Part shown: positions 8,217 through 18,211 of the stretch, piece after piece
Position numbering within the stretch: position 1 is the first letter of the stretch
How the letters are laid out: each line of letters starts with the position of its first letter
Source: Methylobacterium sp. 2A
GTDB lineage: Bacteria > Pseudomonadota > Alphaproteobacteria > Rhizobiales > Beijerinckiaceae
NCBI RefSeq assembly: GCF_009806555.1
Contig: NZ_VUOK01000046.1
Coordinates: 18,551 to 82,550 of the forward strand
Reading direction: 5' to 3'
DNA length: 64,000 bases
Program-made: the position numbers and the translations under genes
Notes under the pieces: generated by a model
Seen by the model: only the letters and a program-made list of their open reading frames with translations
What the model was told of the DNA's origin: nothing
Database searches by the model: none

Positions 8217-9362
8217 TTACGTGCTCGGCTGCTCGTGGAGGGTGTCCTCGACGTAGAGCTGTTCCAGCAGGACCTTGATCACCGCCATGAGCGGCAGCGC
8301 CAGCGCGATGCCCCAGAGGCCGAAGATCACGCCGAGGATCAGCTGGCCCGCGAAGATCGTGGCCGGGGGGATGTCGAGGGCGCGCTTCTGGATGAAGGGC
8401 GTCAGGCCGTAGCTCTCCAGGCATTGCACGCCGAGGTAGACGCCCACCGCGCCGATCACCGCCTTGGTGCCGGAGGCGAGGGCGGCCAGCACGATCACGA
8501 GCCCCGCCACGAGGGGGCCGACCGTCGGCACGAAGGCGAGCAGGCCCGCCTGGAGCCCCAGGATCAGCGCGCCGCCGATCCCGAGGAAGGCCAGCCCCGC
8601 CCAGGTGCACAGAAAGATCACCGTCATGATGATCAGCTGGCCGAACAGCCAGTGCCGCAGGGTCTCGCCCGCCCCGTCGAGGACCTGCGACGCCCGCCAC
8701 CGCTTCTGCGGCGGCACGAAGCGGACGACGCCGTCCCGGTAGGCCTTCGGGTCGGCCGCGAAGGCGAGCCCCAGGAAAGCGATCACCAGCAGGTTGCCCA
8801 ACGCGTCGAACAACCCGAGGATCACGGCGGCGGCCGGCCCCAGCACGCTGCCGGCATCCGAGACGATCGAGCCGCTGCCCTTCAGGAGGCCGTTGGCGAG
8901 GCCGCCGAGCCCGCCCTCGCGCTGCCCGGATTCCGTCGAGCCGTCCTTGCCGCCGGCCTGCGGCGCGAAGCTCGGCACGTCGATGCCACGCTCGGAGAGC
9001 CACCCCGTCACCGTGCCGGCCTGATCCTTGATCGTGGTGCCGAGGTCGCGCCCCTGCTGCACGATCGTGGCGCCGCCGTAGCTGCCGAAGCCGATCGCCG
9101 CGACCGCCACCGCGAGGCTGGCGATGGTCAGCCGGAGGGGCCGGGGCAGGGGCAGGACATGGCCGATCCCGCGCGTCAGCCCGTCCAGGAAGACGCCGAG
9201 CAGCACGCCGGCGAAGATCAGGAGCAGCGTGCCCACCGACATCCAGGCCAGCGCCAGCGCCGCCGCGAAGCAGACGACCGCGATGCCCGAGGCGGCCAGC
9301 GGCGCCGCGCCGCGCCATGGCCCGACCGGGCCTTCGAACTCTTGCAGCTTCCTGTCCAACAT
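8217..9362 (-). CDS. AI-2E family transporter (PerM-like permease)
   Basis: About 381 residues. The N-terminal half has two to three membrane spans (GIAVVCFAAALALAWMSVG, LLLIFAGVLLGVFLDGL), then a soluble Gly/Ser-rich segment, then a C-terminal cluster of hydrophobic helices ending GIALALPLMAVIKVLLEQ, the layout of the AI-2E/PerM family. Substrates range from autoinducer-2 to Na+/H+ in different members, so none can be assigned. There are two tandem ATGs at 9365 and 9362; the second lies better spaced from GGGAG. Confidence 0.88.
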   Translation of the reverse strand: MLDRKLQEFEGPVGPWRGAAPLAASGIAVVCFAAALALAWMSVGTLLLIFAGVLLGVFLDGLTRGIGHVLPLPRPLRLTIASLAVAVAAIGFGSYGGATIVQQGRDLGTTIKDQAGTVTGWLSERGIDVPSFAPQAGGKDGSTESGQREGGLGGLANGLLKGSGSIVSDAGSVLGPAAAVILGLFDALGNLLVIAFLGLAFAADPKAYRDGVVRFVPPQKRWRASQVLDGAGETLRHWLFGQLIIMTVIFLCTWAGLAFLGIGGALILGLQAGLLAFVPTVGPLVAGLVIVLAALASGTKAVIGAVGVYLGVQCLESYGLTPFIQKRALDIPPATIFAGQLILGVIFGLWGIALALPLMAVIKVLLEQLYVEDTLHEQPST

Positions 9363-9564
9363 CATCGCTCCCGCACCGCGGCCCCACGAACGCCGCGGTT
9401 CCACCCGGGTCAAGTGCGCCCGGCGCGGGATGTGCGGGGGGTCGCCAACCATTTCGGCGTGGAACACCGCCCTCAACGCAACCCGAGTGGGACCGGAGAG
9501 CCTCTCGCGCGTTGGTTGCGGCTGTCCGGCCGATCGAGGCGCCGGCCCCTCCAGGAGATACGCG

Positions 9565-9711
9565 ATGCGCGACCCTTACGGCGAGACGCCGGTCCGTTTC
9601 CTCGGCCCCGGCCACACGGTCGATTCCGCCGATCAGCTCAGCAGCGTGGTCCTGATGGGCATCGCCATCGCGGGCGGCGCGCTCGCGGTGTTGCTCAACG
9701 CAATCTTGTAG
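9565..9711 (+). CDS. Small single-span membrane protein
   Basis: 48 residues: MRDPYGETPVRF at the start, then a C-terminal transmembrane helix (VVLMGIAIAGGALAVLLNAI). A good ribosome binding site, AGGAGA, precedes the ATG by about seven bases, and codon use is in line with neighbours, which is why I treat it as real. Function unknown. It sits alone between the divergent AI-2E-type permease gene and the convergent moaE gene. Confidence 0.6.
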   Translation: MRDPYGETPVRFLGPGHTVDSADQLSSVVLMGIAIAGGALAVLLNAIL

Positions 9712-9717
9712 GCGGGC

Positions 9718-10185
9718 TCAGCCCCAGCGGCCGGCCGCGGCGTCGTCCTGCGCGGTCGCCTCGACCCAGGCGCCGACGGTGCCGTCGGCGAGGTGTTCGC
9801 GCTTCCAGAACGGCGCCCGGGTCTTGAGGTAGTCCATCAGGAAGCTCGCCGCCTCGAAGGCGGCGACCCGGTGGCTCGACGCCGTGATCACCAGCACGAT
9901 ACCGTCGCCGGGGCGCACAAGACCGAAGCGGTGGATCACCCGCACGGCCTGGAGCGGCCAGCGCGCCGCCGCCTCTTCGGCGACCCGGGACAGCTCCGAC
10001 TCGGCCATGCCGGGGTAATGTTCGAGTTCCAGGGCCGCCAGTCGCCCGTCCTCGTCCCGGCACAGGCCCGAGAAGGTGACGACGGCGCCGGCCCGGCCGC
10101 CGAGATCGGCGGTGATGCGGGCGATCTCGGCCGCGGTGTCGAAGGGCTCGGCCTGGATGGCGATGCTCGGGGCGGGCGCGCTCAT
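9718..10185 (-). CDS. moaE: Molybdopterin synthase catalytic subunit MoaE
   Basis: 155 residues, normal for MoaE. Family blocks are clear: GAVVTFSGLCRDE, LELEHYPGMAESEL, IHRFGLVRPGDGIVLV, ASSHRVAAFEAASFLMDYLK, and the catalytic lysine region KTRAPFWKRE near the C-terminus. With MoaD it inserts the dithiolene sulfurs into precursor Z to make molybdopterin in the cytoplasm. moaD is not adjacent here. The cofactor would be needed by the FdhF/YdeP-type oxidoreductase encoded at 51.4-53.8 kb, though nothing links the two directly. Confidence 0.94.
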   Translation of the reverse strand: MSAPAPSIAIQAEPFDTAAEIARITADLGGRAGAVVTFSGLCRDEDGRLAALELEHYPGMAESELSRVAEEAAARWPLQAVRVIHRFGLVRPGDGIVLVITASSHRVAAFEAASFLMDYLKTRAPFWKREHLADGTVGAWVEATAQDDAAAGRWG

Positions 10186-10218
10186 GCTCCGGTCCATAGA
10201 GGGCGCGGCCGACGCAGG

Positions 10219-10282
10219 CCAGACCCCCGGTCCACCAGACCTCCGGCACGCCAGACCTCCAGCACGCCAGACCTCCAGCCTG
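10219..10282. repeat. 16-bp tandem repeat, four units, upstream of moaE
   Basis: Four head-to-tail 16-bp units related to CCAGACCTCCAGCACG at 10219, 10235, 10251 and 10267. Units two and three differ at one base; the outer two are more diverged. It lies in the 5' flank of moaE, 34-97 bases from its start codon, so copy-number change could affect expression. Confidence 0.8.
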
Positions 10283-10377
10283 TCACACCGGCTCATGCCT
10301 CTATATGACACACTCTGCCGCGCCCCGCCGGCCCCGGGCCGCGTTGCCATAGACCGGCGGTGGAGAAGGATATCCGC

Positions 10378-11397
10378 GTGACCCCCGACCTGATCCTGCC
10401 CTACGACGGCGTCCAGCCCGATTTCGCGAGCCGGCCGGTCTGGTGCGGACGCGGCAGCACGGTGATCGGCGCGGCCCGCATCGGCGTCCAGGCCTGGATC
10501 GGCGACGACGCCGTCATCCGCGCGGACGGGCAGAGCGTCATCCTGGGCGACCGGTTCTGGCTCGGGCCACGCTCCACCGTCCACATCGCCACGCTGGCGC
10601 GGGGCACGCAGGTCGGCGACCGGGTGACCGTCGGACGCAACAGCGTCGTGCATGCCTGCACAGTCGGCTCGGATGTCGTGATCGAAGACGACGTGGTGAT
10701 TCTCGACGGGGCGGAGATCGGCGACGGCGCCGTGATCGAGGCGGGCTCCACCGTCTTCCCGCGGGCGCAGCTGCCCGGCGGCCACGCCTATGCCGGAAGC
10801 CCGGCGCGGCCGAAGCAGCCGGTGAATGCCGACGACGTCGCCGAGCGCGCCGAGCGCCTGCGCGAGCGGATGGGCGAGGGGCCGACTCCTTCGGCCGGAG
10901 AGCCGCCCGAGGTCGAGGCCAGCGTGTTCGTGGCCCGCACCGCGACCGTGCGCGGGCGGGTGAGCCTGGGCGCCGGTTCGAGCGTGCTGTTCTGCTGCGA
11001 TCTCAACGCCGAGGCCGGGCCGATCGTGATCGGCGCCGACACCAACATCCAGGACAACACCGTGATCCGCACCCGCGGCGAGGGCGTGGTGATCGGGCGC
11101 GACACGACGATCGCCCACAACGTGCGGATCGCCGACAGCCGGATCGGCGCCCGCTCGCTCATCGGGATCGGCGCGGCGATCGCCCCCGGCACCCTGATCG
11201 CCGACGACGTGATGCTGGCGGCCGGCGCCACCACGGATCCCGGGCAGATTCTCGAAGCCGGCTATCTCTGGGGCGGCCGCCCGGCGCGGATCCTCGCGCC
11301 CCTCGACGCCGAGAAGCGCGCCACGATGATCCGCATCGTCGAGGGCTATTGCCGGCACGGACGCGAGTACCGCGCGGCGCAGGAGGCGCTGGGGTAG
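10378..11397 (+). CDS. Double left-handed beta-helix (gamma-carbonic-anhydrase-like) protein
   Basis: 339 residues built from two hexapeptide-repeat domains in tandem. Domain 1 (about 10-150) ends in the gamma-CA-type signature GHAYAGSPARP. Domain 2 (about 180-330) repeats the pattern, including IGADTNIQDNTVIRTRGEG and YLWGGRPARI. Each half has isolated histidines (VVHACTVG; TIAHNVRIAD), but the three-His zinc site of true gamma-carbonic anhydrases is not clearly complete in either, so catalytic activity is doubtful. The GTG at 10378 follows an AGAAGGA seven bases ahead and is preferred over the GTG at 10360. Confidence 0.82.
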   Translation: MTPDLILPYDGVQPDFASRPVWCGRGSTVIGAARIGVQAWIGDDAVIRADGQSVILGDRFWLGPRSTVHIATLARGTQVGDRVTVGRNSVVHACTVGSDVVIEDDVVILDGAEIGDGAVIEAGSTVFPRAQLPGGHAYAGSPARPKQPVNADDVAERAERLRERMGEGPTPSAGEPPEVEASVFVARTATVRGRVSLGAGSSVLFCCDLNAEAGPIVIGADTNIQDNTVIRTRGEGVVIGRDTTIAHNVRIADSRIGARSLIGIGAAIAPGTLIADDVMLAAGATTDPGQILEAGYLWGGRPARILAPLDAEKRATMIRIVEGYCRHGREYRAAQEALG

Positions 11398-11414
11398 GTG
11401 GCCGCCCTCAGCGT

Positions 11415-11663
11415 TCACGATCGTGGATCGACGGGCTCCAAGAACCAATCATAGGCATCGACGTTCAGCGGCGCACGGATTTTCGAAGCGAGCGCGCGAA
11501 CCGCGGACAGGCTGAGCGGATAGGATCCGAGAGCCTCCCGGTCCGTATCGGGCACCTCGGCAAGGATCCTCACTTTCTCGAAGAGAGAAGCCGGAACATC
11601 GTGCTCGATGGCGAGCCGTTCCGTCGCCTTGTCGTATCCAGCTACGATATGCCCGATGGTCAT
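11415..11663 (-). CDS. Putative immunity/antitoxin protein for the adjacent colicin E3-like nuclease
   Basis: 82 residues, acidic (about 13 Asp/Glu against 9 Lys/Arg). It opens MTIGHIVAGYDKATERLAIE, a pattern I associate from memory with small proteins next to bacterial toxins. It is not visibly similar to the colicin E3 immunity protein. Its ATG overlaps the stop codon of the toxin-like gene (ATGA), so translation should be coupled, as is usual for toxin/immunity pairs. A neutralising role is inferred from position, size and charge only. Confidence 0.65.
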   Translation of the reverse strand: MTIGHIVAGYDKATERLAIEHDVPASLFEKVRILAEVPDTDREALGSYPLSLSAVRALASKIRAPLNVDAYDWFLEPVDPRS

Positions 11664-11905
11664 GGCTCTACGCGCCTCGTGCTGTCCGCTCGCGACACTT
11701 GCTCACCGGTGGCAGCGTCGAACCCACCGATATGGCTACCGCGGGCATCATATTTCTCGACGTGCCCGTGCTGGTAGTCCCATTCATAGATTGCGCCGCT
11801 CGCGTCCTTCCACCGCATCCGTAAGCCGCCCCCGGGCCGGGGCGTCTTGGGCCGCACCCGCATCGCGGCCGGAAAGCCCGGCAGGGTCCGCGGTGGCGGC
11901 ACCAT
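11660..11905 (-). CDS. Stand-alone colicin E3-type ribonuclease domain (cytotoxic 16S rRNase)
   Basis: 81 residues, basic. After a Pro/Gly/Arg-rich linker (residues 2-28) comes a compact domain (29-81) that aligns along its length with the colicin E3 cytotoxic C-terminus: LRMRW, then YEWDYQHGHVEKY, then GFDAATGEQV and a terminal D-x-x-R. Asp43, His46, Glu50 and Arg77 match colicin E3 catalytic Asp510, His513, Glu517 and Arg545. That domain cuts 16S rRNA in the decoding centre. No translocation or receptor domain is present. The ATG has no good ribosome binding site; the frame is open back to the gltL stop codon, 48 bases upstream and in the same frame. It could be a chromosomal toxin, an orphan toxin tip, or a remnant. 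Confidence 0.72.
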   Translation of the reverse strand: MVPPPRTLPGFPAAMRVRPKTPRPGGGLRMRWKDASGAIYEWDYQHGHVEKYDARGSHIGGFDAATGEQVSRADSTRRVEP

Positions 11906-11953
11906 CGTGTCGCACCAAGCCCCGTCGATCGGCGCCGGCCCGCGTCGCCCCTC

Positions 11954-12814
<861 letters not shown>

Positions 12815-12833
12815 ACGCGGTCTCCAGTGTCGG

Positions 12834-13526
12834 TCAGCGGATGATGGCCACGCGGCGCTGCAGGCGGCGCACCAGGAACGAGGCCGAGAAGCAGATCACG
12901 AAATAGACGACCGCCGCGAAGATATACATCTCGACGAGGCGCCCGTCGCGCTGGGCCACCTTCGAGGCGGCGCCCATGAAGTCGGTGAGCGAGAGCACGT
13001 AGACCAGCGAGGTGTCCTGGAACAGCACGATCGTCTGGGTCAGCAGCAGCGGCAGCATGTTGCGGAAGGCCTGGGGCAGGACGACGTTGCCCATGGTCTG
13101 CCAGTAATTCATGCCCAAAGCCTGCGCGGCGGCCGTCTGCCCCTTGGGGATCGACTGGATGCCGGCCCGCATGATCTCCGAGAAATAGGCCGCCTCGAAG
13201 GCCATGAAGGTGATCAGGGCCGACGGGAAGGCGCCGACCTGGATCGGCGTGGACGAGCCGGTCACGTAGGCGCCGATATACGGCACGAGGAAGTAGAACC
13301 AGAAGATCACCAGCACCAGCGGCAGCGAGCGGCACAGCTCGACATAACCCTTGGCGACCTGGGTGAGGCCCGGCACGCCCGAGAGACGCGCCATCGCCAG
13401 CAGCGTGCCGATGATCACGCCGCCCAAGGCCGCCATGGCGGTGAGCGTCACGGTGAAGACCATGCCCTGCCCGAACAGGTAGGGCAGGGAAGAGACGATG
13501 ACGGAGAAGTCGAAGTTCGAAAGCAT
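12834..13526 (-). CDS. gltK: Glutamate/aspartate ABC transporter permease GltK
   Basis: 230 residues of hydrophobic helices with the His/Glu/Gln permease pattern: YVELCRSLPLVLVIFW near helix 2 and the EAA loop AFEAAYFSEIMRAGIQSIPK..GQTAAAQALGM, which docks the ATPase. Together with GltJ it forms the inner-membrane channel. It starts 50 bases downstream of gltJ. Confidence 0.92.
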   Translation of the reverse strand: MLSNFDFSVIVSSLPYLFGQGMVFTVTLTAMAALGGVIIGTLLAMARLSGVPGLTQVAKGYVELCRSLPLVLVIFWFYFLVPYIGAYVTGSSTPIQVGAFPSALITFMAFEAAYFSEIMRAGIQSIPKGQTAAAQALGMNYWQTMGNVVLPQAFRNMLPLLLTQTIVLFQDTSLVYVLSLTDFMGAASKVAQRDGRLVEMYIFAAVVYFVICFSASFLVRRLQRRVAIIR

Positions 13527-13576
13527 CGGCGCCTGTTCGCGGTGGCCGTCGGGCGGGTGTCGGGGGCGGGTGATCC

Positions 13577-14299
13577 TCAGCGCTGGCCGGGGATCGCCAC
13601 CGCCTTCTCCAGGAAGGTCGCCGCCGTGACGACCACGAGGTTGATGATCACGTAGAGGATCGTGGCGGCCGTGAACGCCTCGAACACCTGGAAGGAGAAT
13701 TCCTGCATCGAGCGCGCCCGGGCGGTCAGCTCCAGCAGGCCGATGGTCAGAGCCACGGACGTGTTCTTCAGGTTGTTGAGGAATTCCGAGGTCATCGGCG
13801 GCAGGATGATCCGATAGGCGTTCGGCAGCAGCACGTAGCGGTAGGTCTGGTAAGTGGTGAAGCCCATCGCGGTGCCGGCCATGCGCTGGCCCCGGGGCAA
13901 TGACTGGATGCCGGCACGGACCTGCTCGGCCACGCGCGAGGCGGTGAAGAAGCCGAGGCACACCACCGCCGTGTAGAACGGCGCGTCGGGCAATTGCTTG
14001 ATCGCATCGCCGAGCCGGGTCGGCACGACCTCCGGCAGCACGAAGTACCAGAGGAACATCTGCACCAGCAGCGGCACGTTGCGGAACAGCTCGACATAGG
14101 CCGTGCCGATCGCGTTCGCGGGCTTCGACGGCAGGGTGCGCAGCACGCCGATCAGCGAGCCTAAGAAGAATGCGATGATCCAGGAGCAGAGCGCGGTGGC
14201 GATCGTCCACATGAGCCCGGAGAGCAGCATGTCGAGATAGGTGCCGTTGCCCTCCGGCGAGGCGTCGAAGAAGATCCGCCAGTTCCAGTTGTAGTTCAT
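13577..14299 (-). CDS. gltJ: Glutamate/aspartate ABC transporter permease GltJ
   Basis: 240 residues beginning MNYNWNWRIFFDASPEGNGT, the usual GltJ N-terminus, which fixes the start at 14299. The body has YVELFRNVPLLVQMFLWYF and the EAA loop SRVAEQVRAGIQSLPRGQRM. It is the partner permease of GltK. It is separated from the upstream binding-protein gene gltI by ~250 bases that contain a long palindrome. Confidence 0.92.
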   Translation of the reverse strand: MNYNWNWRIFFDASPEGNGTYLDMLLSGLMWTIATALCSWIIAFFLGSLIGVLRTLPSKPANAIGTAYVELFRNVPLLVQMFLWYFVLPEVVPTRLGDAIKQLPDAPFYTAVVCLGFFTASRVAEQVRAGIQSLPRGQRMAGTAMGFTTYQTYRYVLLPNAYRIILPPMTSEFLNNLKNTSVALTIGLLELTARARSMQEFSFQVFEAFTAATILYVIINLVVVTAATFLEKAVAIPGQR

Positions 14300-14346
14300 C
14301 GCGCTGCTTCTGACATGAAACGTGTGAGCCCGGTGCGTCCCGATCA

Positions 14347-14463
14347 CACCCTCATCCTGAGGTGCTGCGCAGCAGCCTCGAAGGAGGGCTCCAGATGTCT
14401 CCGCGATCCCTGGAGGTCTCCTTCGAGGCCTCCGCTGCGCTTCGGCACCTCAGGATGAGGGTG
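14347..14463. repeat. Long palindromic repeat (CTCATCCTGAGG family), copy 1, inside the glt operon
   Basis: A 117-bp imperfect palindrome. The outer arms are perfect 19-mers (CACCCTCATCCTGAGGTGC and its complement, 14347-14365 and 14445-14463), and the inner part again pairs GCCTCGAAGGAG with CTCCTTCGAGGC. Related copies lie at 23025-23137 and 31130-31243. Here it sits between gltI and gltJ on the transcribed strand, where the folded RNA could protect the binding-protein message or reduce read-through into the permeases. Confidence 0.9.
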
Positions 14464-14548
14464 GGGATGGGGGCGCGGTCGACGATGGACCGTGCGTGAC
14501 GCACCGCAGGGCCTTGCCCGCGGTGCGCCTCATCGTGTTGGCCCGATC

Positions 14549-15472
14549 TCAGTAGGCTGCCGGATCCGGGCTCGCGATCGGATGGGCGAACTGCTTCTTC
14601 ATCTCCGCGCTCATCGGCAGGTTGAGGTTGATATTGCGCGGCGGGATCGCCTGGGTGAACCACTTGTCGTAGAGCGCCTTGCCCTCGGCGCTCGTGTAGA
14701 GCTTGGCGGTGGCGTCGTCCGCGACCTTCTTGAACTCCGTGTCGTCCTTGCGCAGCATGATGCCGTAGGGCTCGGGCTTCGACAGGGCCTCGGTGGAGAT
14801 CTCGTAGGCCGAGGGATCCTTCGAGGAGGCGGCCAGCGAGGCGAGCAGCACGTCATCCATCACGAAGGCGGCGGCGCGGCCGGTCTCGACCATCAGGAAC
14901 GCCTCGGCGTGGTCCTTGGCCGGCAGGATCGTCAGGCCGAGCTTGCGCTCCGTGTTGGCCTCGTTGATCTGCCGGATGTTCGTGGTGCCCGAGGTCGACA
15001 CGACGGTCTTGCCCTTCAGGTCGTCGATCGTGTGCAGGTTGGCCGACTTCTTCGAGACGTAGCGGGTCGCGGTCAGGAAGTGTGAGTTGGTGAACCACAC
15101 CTGCTTCTCGCGGTCGGCGTTGTTGGTCGTCGAGCCGCATTCGAGGTCGATCGTGCCGTTCGCCATCAGCGGAATGCGCGTGGCGGAGGTGACCGGGTTG
15201 AGCTTCACCTGCAGGTTCGGAAGGTTGAGCTTGGCCTTCACGGCGTCGGCGATCTTGTAGCAGATGTCCAGCGCGTACCCGATCGGCTTCTCGTCGCCGC
15301 CGAGATACGAGAACGGCACGGAGGCGTCGCGGTAGCCGATGACGATGGCGTTGGCGTCCTTCACCTTCTTGAGGGTGCCGGTCAGCTCCTGAGCCCGAAG
15401 GCTCAGCGGGGCGAGGGCGAGGGTCAGGCCCAGCGCCGCGGCGACGCCGCGGCGGGCGATATCAAACTGCAT
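14549..15472 (-). CDS. gltI: Glutamate/aspartate ABC transporter substrate-binding protein
   Basis: 307 residues with a signal peptide (GLTLALAPLSLRAQ). The mature part is a family 3 solute-binding protein: ITPG-equivalent IVIGYRDASVPFSYLG, then DLECGSTTNNADREKQVWF (the Arg that contacts the ligand's acidic group) and GRAAAFVMDDVLLASL. It binds glutamate or aspartate in the periplasm and feeds GltJK-GltL. It heads the operon and should be the most highly expressed member. Confidence 0.92.
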   Translation of the reverse strand: MQFDIARRGVAAALGLTLALAPLSLRAQELTGTLKKVKDANAIVIGYRDASVPFSYLGGDEKPIGYALDICYKIADAVKAKLNLPNLQVKLNPVTSATRIPLMANGTIDLECGSTTNNADREKQVWFTNSHFLTATRYVSKKSANLHTIDDLKGKTVVSTSGTTNIRQINEANTERKLGLTILPAKDHAEAFLMVETGRAAAFVMDDVLLASLAASSKDPSAYEISTEALSKPEPYGIMLRKDDTEFKKVADDATAKLYTSAEGKALYDKWFTQAIPPRNINLNLPMSAEMKKQFAHPIASPDPAAY

Positions 15473-15790
15473 CGGTACGGAACTCCTGAATCGGGCCGAA
15501 CAGTGTCGGCTGGCGGCTGGACCTGCGGGCCCGCCCGCTCGGGCGACGCCTTTGCAATGATGGTGCCGGGAGGCGGATCGCGGTGCCGCGCGCGGACGCG
15601 GCCAAAGACCGACAGGGCGCAGCCAAGCTTGTGACGTCGCCCGAAGACGCGATCCCTGTCCCCCGCATGGCCTCCTCCGTGACGTCGAGCCAATCTGCCG
15701 CTCGCGCCAGCGGCATCATGCACACTTCTTAGGCGCACGCACGGGGTCCTGGGGACGGATCCGCCATCAAGGCTGACGAATTCACCGCGT
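15473..15790. other. Intergenic region upstream of gltI
   Basis: About 320 bases ahead of the glt operon. Short open frames exist but none has a ribosome binding site or recognisable protein. It should hold the glt promoter; no clear -35/-10 pair or operator was seen. Confidence 0.4.
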
Positions 15791-15834
15791 CCCAAACGAG
15801 GACGCCGCCCCGCCGGGTGATGCGGAGCGGCGTC
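15791..15834 (-). terminator. Likely terminator of the LIV operon's first gene
   Basis: On the minus strand, a 13-bp stem (GACGCCGCTCCGC / GCGGGGCGGCGTC, one mismatch or wobble) with an 8-base loop is followed by CTCGTTT. It lies 34 bases beyond the stop of the branched-chain binding-protein gene. The T-tract is weak. Confidence 0.6.
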
Positions 15835-15868
15835 GGACGGTGTGACGGGACGGGCGACCCGCCGCGAT

Positions 15869-16990
<1,122 letters not shown>

Positions 16991-17039
16991 CAGCGTTCTT
17001 CCCCTATGGTCAGGACCGCACGTGCGGATCCGGCCGCAC

Positions 17040-17417
17040 TCATCGGACCCCGCCCGCTTCCGGCGCCCGTTCGCGCCATGTCAGCGGGGAGGTCTTCTCG
17101 TAGAGCCAGCGATACTGGCTCGTCATCTGGCGCGTCCGCGTATAGCGGAAGCCCGCCGCGCCGATAATCATGACCACGACGGCATCGACCACGTAATAGT
17201 GCAGCGACAGCAGCGTGCCTGAAAACAGGGCATAGTGGATGAAGCGCACGGCAGCGGCCACGAGGAGCAGCGCCAGCGCGCATTGCCAGAACGGCCGCCA
17301 GCCCCGGGCGATGCCGCGCGCGGCCATCCAGCCGGCCCAGCCGCCCATCACCACGGTGACGAGCAGGAACAGCCAGGCCGAATCCTCCTCGAAGAGAAGC
17401 CCCTGCAGCATGCTCAT
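17040..17417 (-). CDS. Small membrane protein of the LIV operon (DUF6867-like)
   Basis: 125 residues with three to four hydrophobic helices (AWLFLLVTVVMGGWAGWMAA, CALALLLVAAAVRF, YYVVDAVVVMIIGAAGF) and a conserved-looking tail (TRQMTSQYRWLYEK). Its ATG overlaps the livF stop codon (ATGA). Small proteins of this kind occur in rhizobial LIV operons; I believe the family is DUF6867, from memory. The role is unknown, but coupling to livF suggests it belongs to the transporter. Confidence 0.75.
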   Translation of the reverse strand: MSMLQGLLFEEDSAWLFLLVTVVMGGWAGWMAARGIARGWRPFWQCALALLLVAAAVRFIHYALFSGTLLSLHYYVVDAVVVMIIGAAGFRYTRTRQMTSQYRWLYEKTSPLTWRERAPEAGGVR

Positions 17418-18211
17418 GCCCCGACCGGGCCGGCATGGCCCCCCTCCAGATAGGCGGCCTGGACGTTCGGATCGTCGAGCAGCGCACGGCCCGTGCCGCT
17501 CATCGTCACCCGGCCGTTGACCAGCACGTAGCCGCGATGGGCGAGCTTCAGGGCGTGGTAGGCGTTCTGCTCGACGAGGAAGATCGTCATGCCGTCGGTC
17601 CGGTTCAGCTCCCGGATCGCGTCGAAGATGCCCTTCACCACGAGCGGCGCGAGGCCGAGCGACGGCTCGTCCAGCAGCAGCAGGCGCGGGCGGCTCATCA
17701 GCGCCCGGGCGATCGCCAGCATCTGCTGCTCGCCCCCCGACATGGTGCCGGCGCGCTGGTTCAGGCGCTCCTTCACACGGGGGAACAGGGCGCAGACCTT
17801 CTCCAGATCCTCGGCGAAGAAGCGCCCGTCATGGAGCGCCGCGCCCATCTGGAGGTTCTCGTAGACGCTCATCCGCGGGAAGACCCGGCGGCCCTCCGGC
17901 GACTGGGCGATGCCCAGCCGGGCGATGGCGTGGGTCGGCAGCCGGGTGATGTCGCGCCCGTCATAGGTGATGGTCCCCGACCGCGCCTGGGGGCTGCCGA
18001 AGATCGTCATCATCAGGGTCGACTTGCCGGCGCCGTTGGCGCCGATCAGCGTGACGATCTCGCCCTCGGCGACATCCAGATCGACGCCCCGCAGGGCGGC
18101 GATGCTGCCGTAATAGGTCGAGACGTCCCGCAGCGCGAGGAGCGGCGGCCGCTGCCCCGCCTGGATCGCCCGCGTTTCCTCGACCAGGACGTTGATGCCG
18201 GCGACGCTCAT
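17414..18211 (-). CDS. livF: Branched-chain amino acid ABC transporter ATP-binding protein LivF
   Basis: 265 residues. Walker A is GANGAGKST, the LivF-typical QSPEGRRVFPRMSVYENLQMGA follows, then the signature MSGGEQQMLAIARALM and Walker B LLLLDEPSLGLAP. It energises import together with LivG. Its N-terminus overlaps the end of livG by four bases and its stop overlaps the next gene, so it is translationally coupled on both sides. Confidence 0.95.
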   Translation of the reverse strand: MSVAGINVLVEETRAIQAGQRPPLLALRDVSTYYGSIAALRGVDLDVAEGEIVTLIGANGAGKSTLMMTIFGSPQARSGTITYDGRDITRLPTHAIARLGIAQSPEGRRVFPRMSVYENLQMGAALHDGRFFAEDLEKVCALFPRVKERLNQRAGTMSGGEQQMLAIARALMSRPRLLLLDEPSLGLAPLVVKGIFDAIRELNRTDGMTIFLVEQNAYHALKLAHRGYVLVNGRVTMSGTGRALLDDPNVQAAYLEGGHAGPVGA

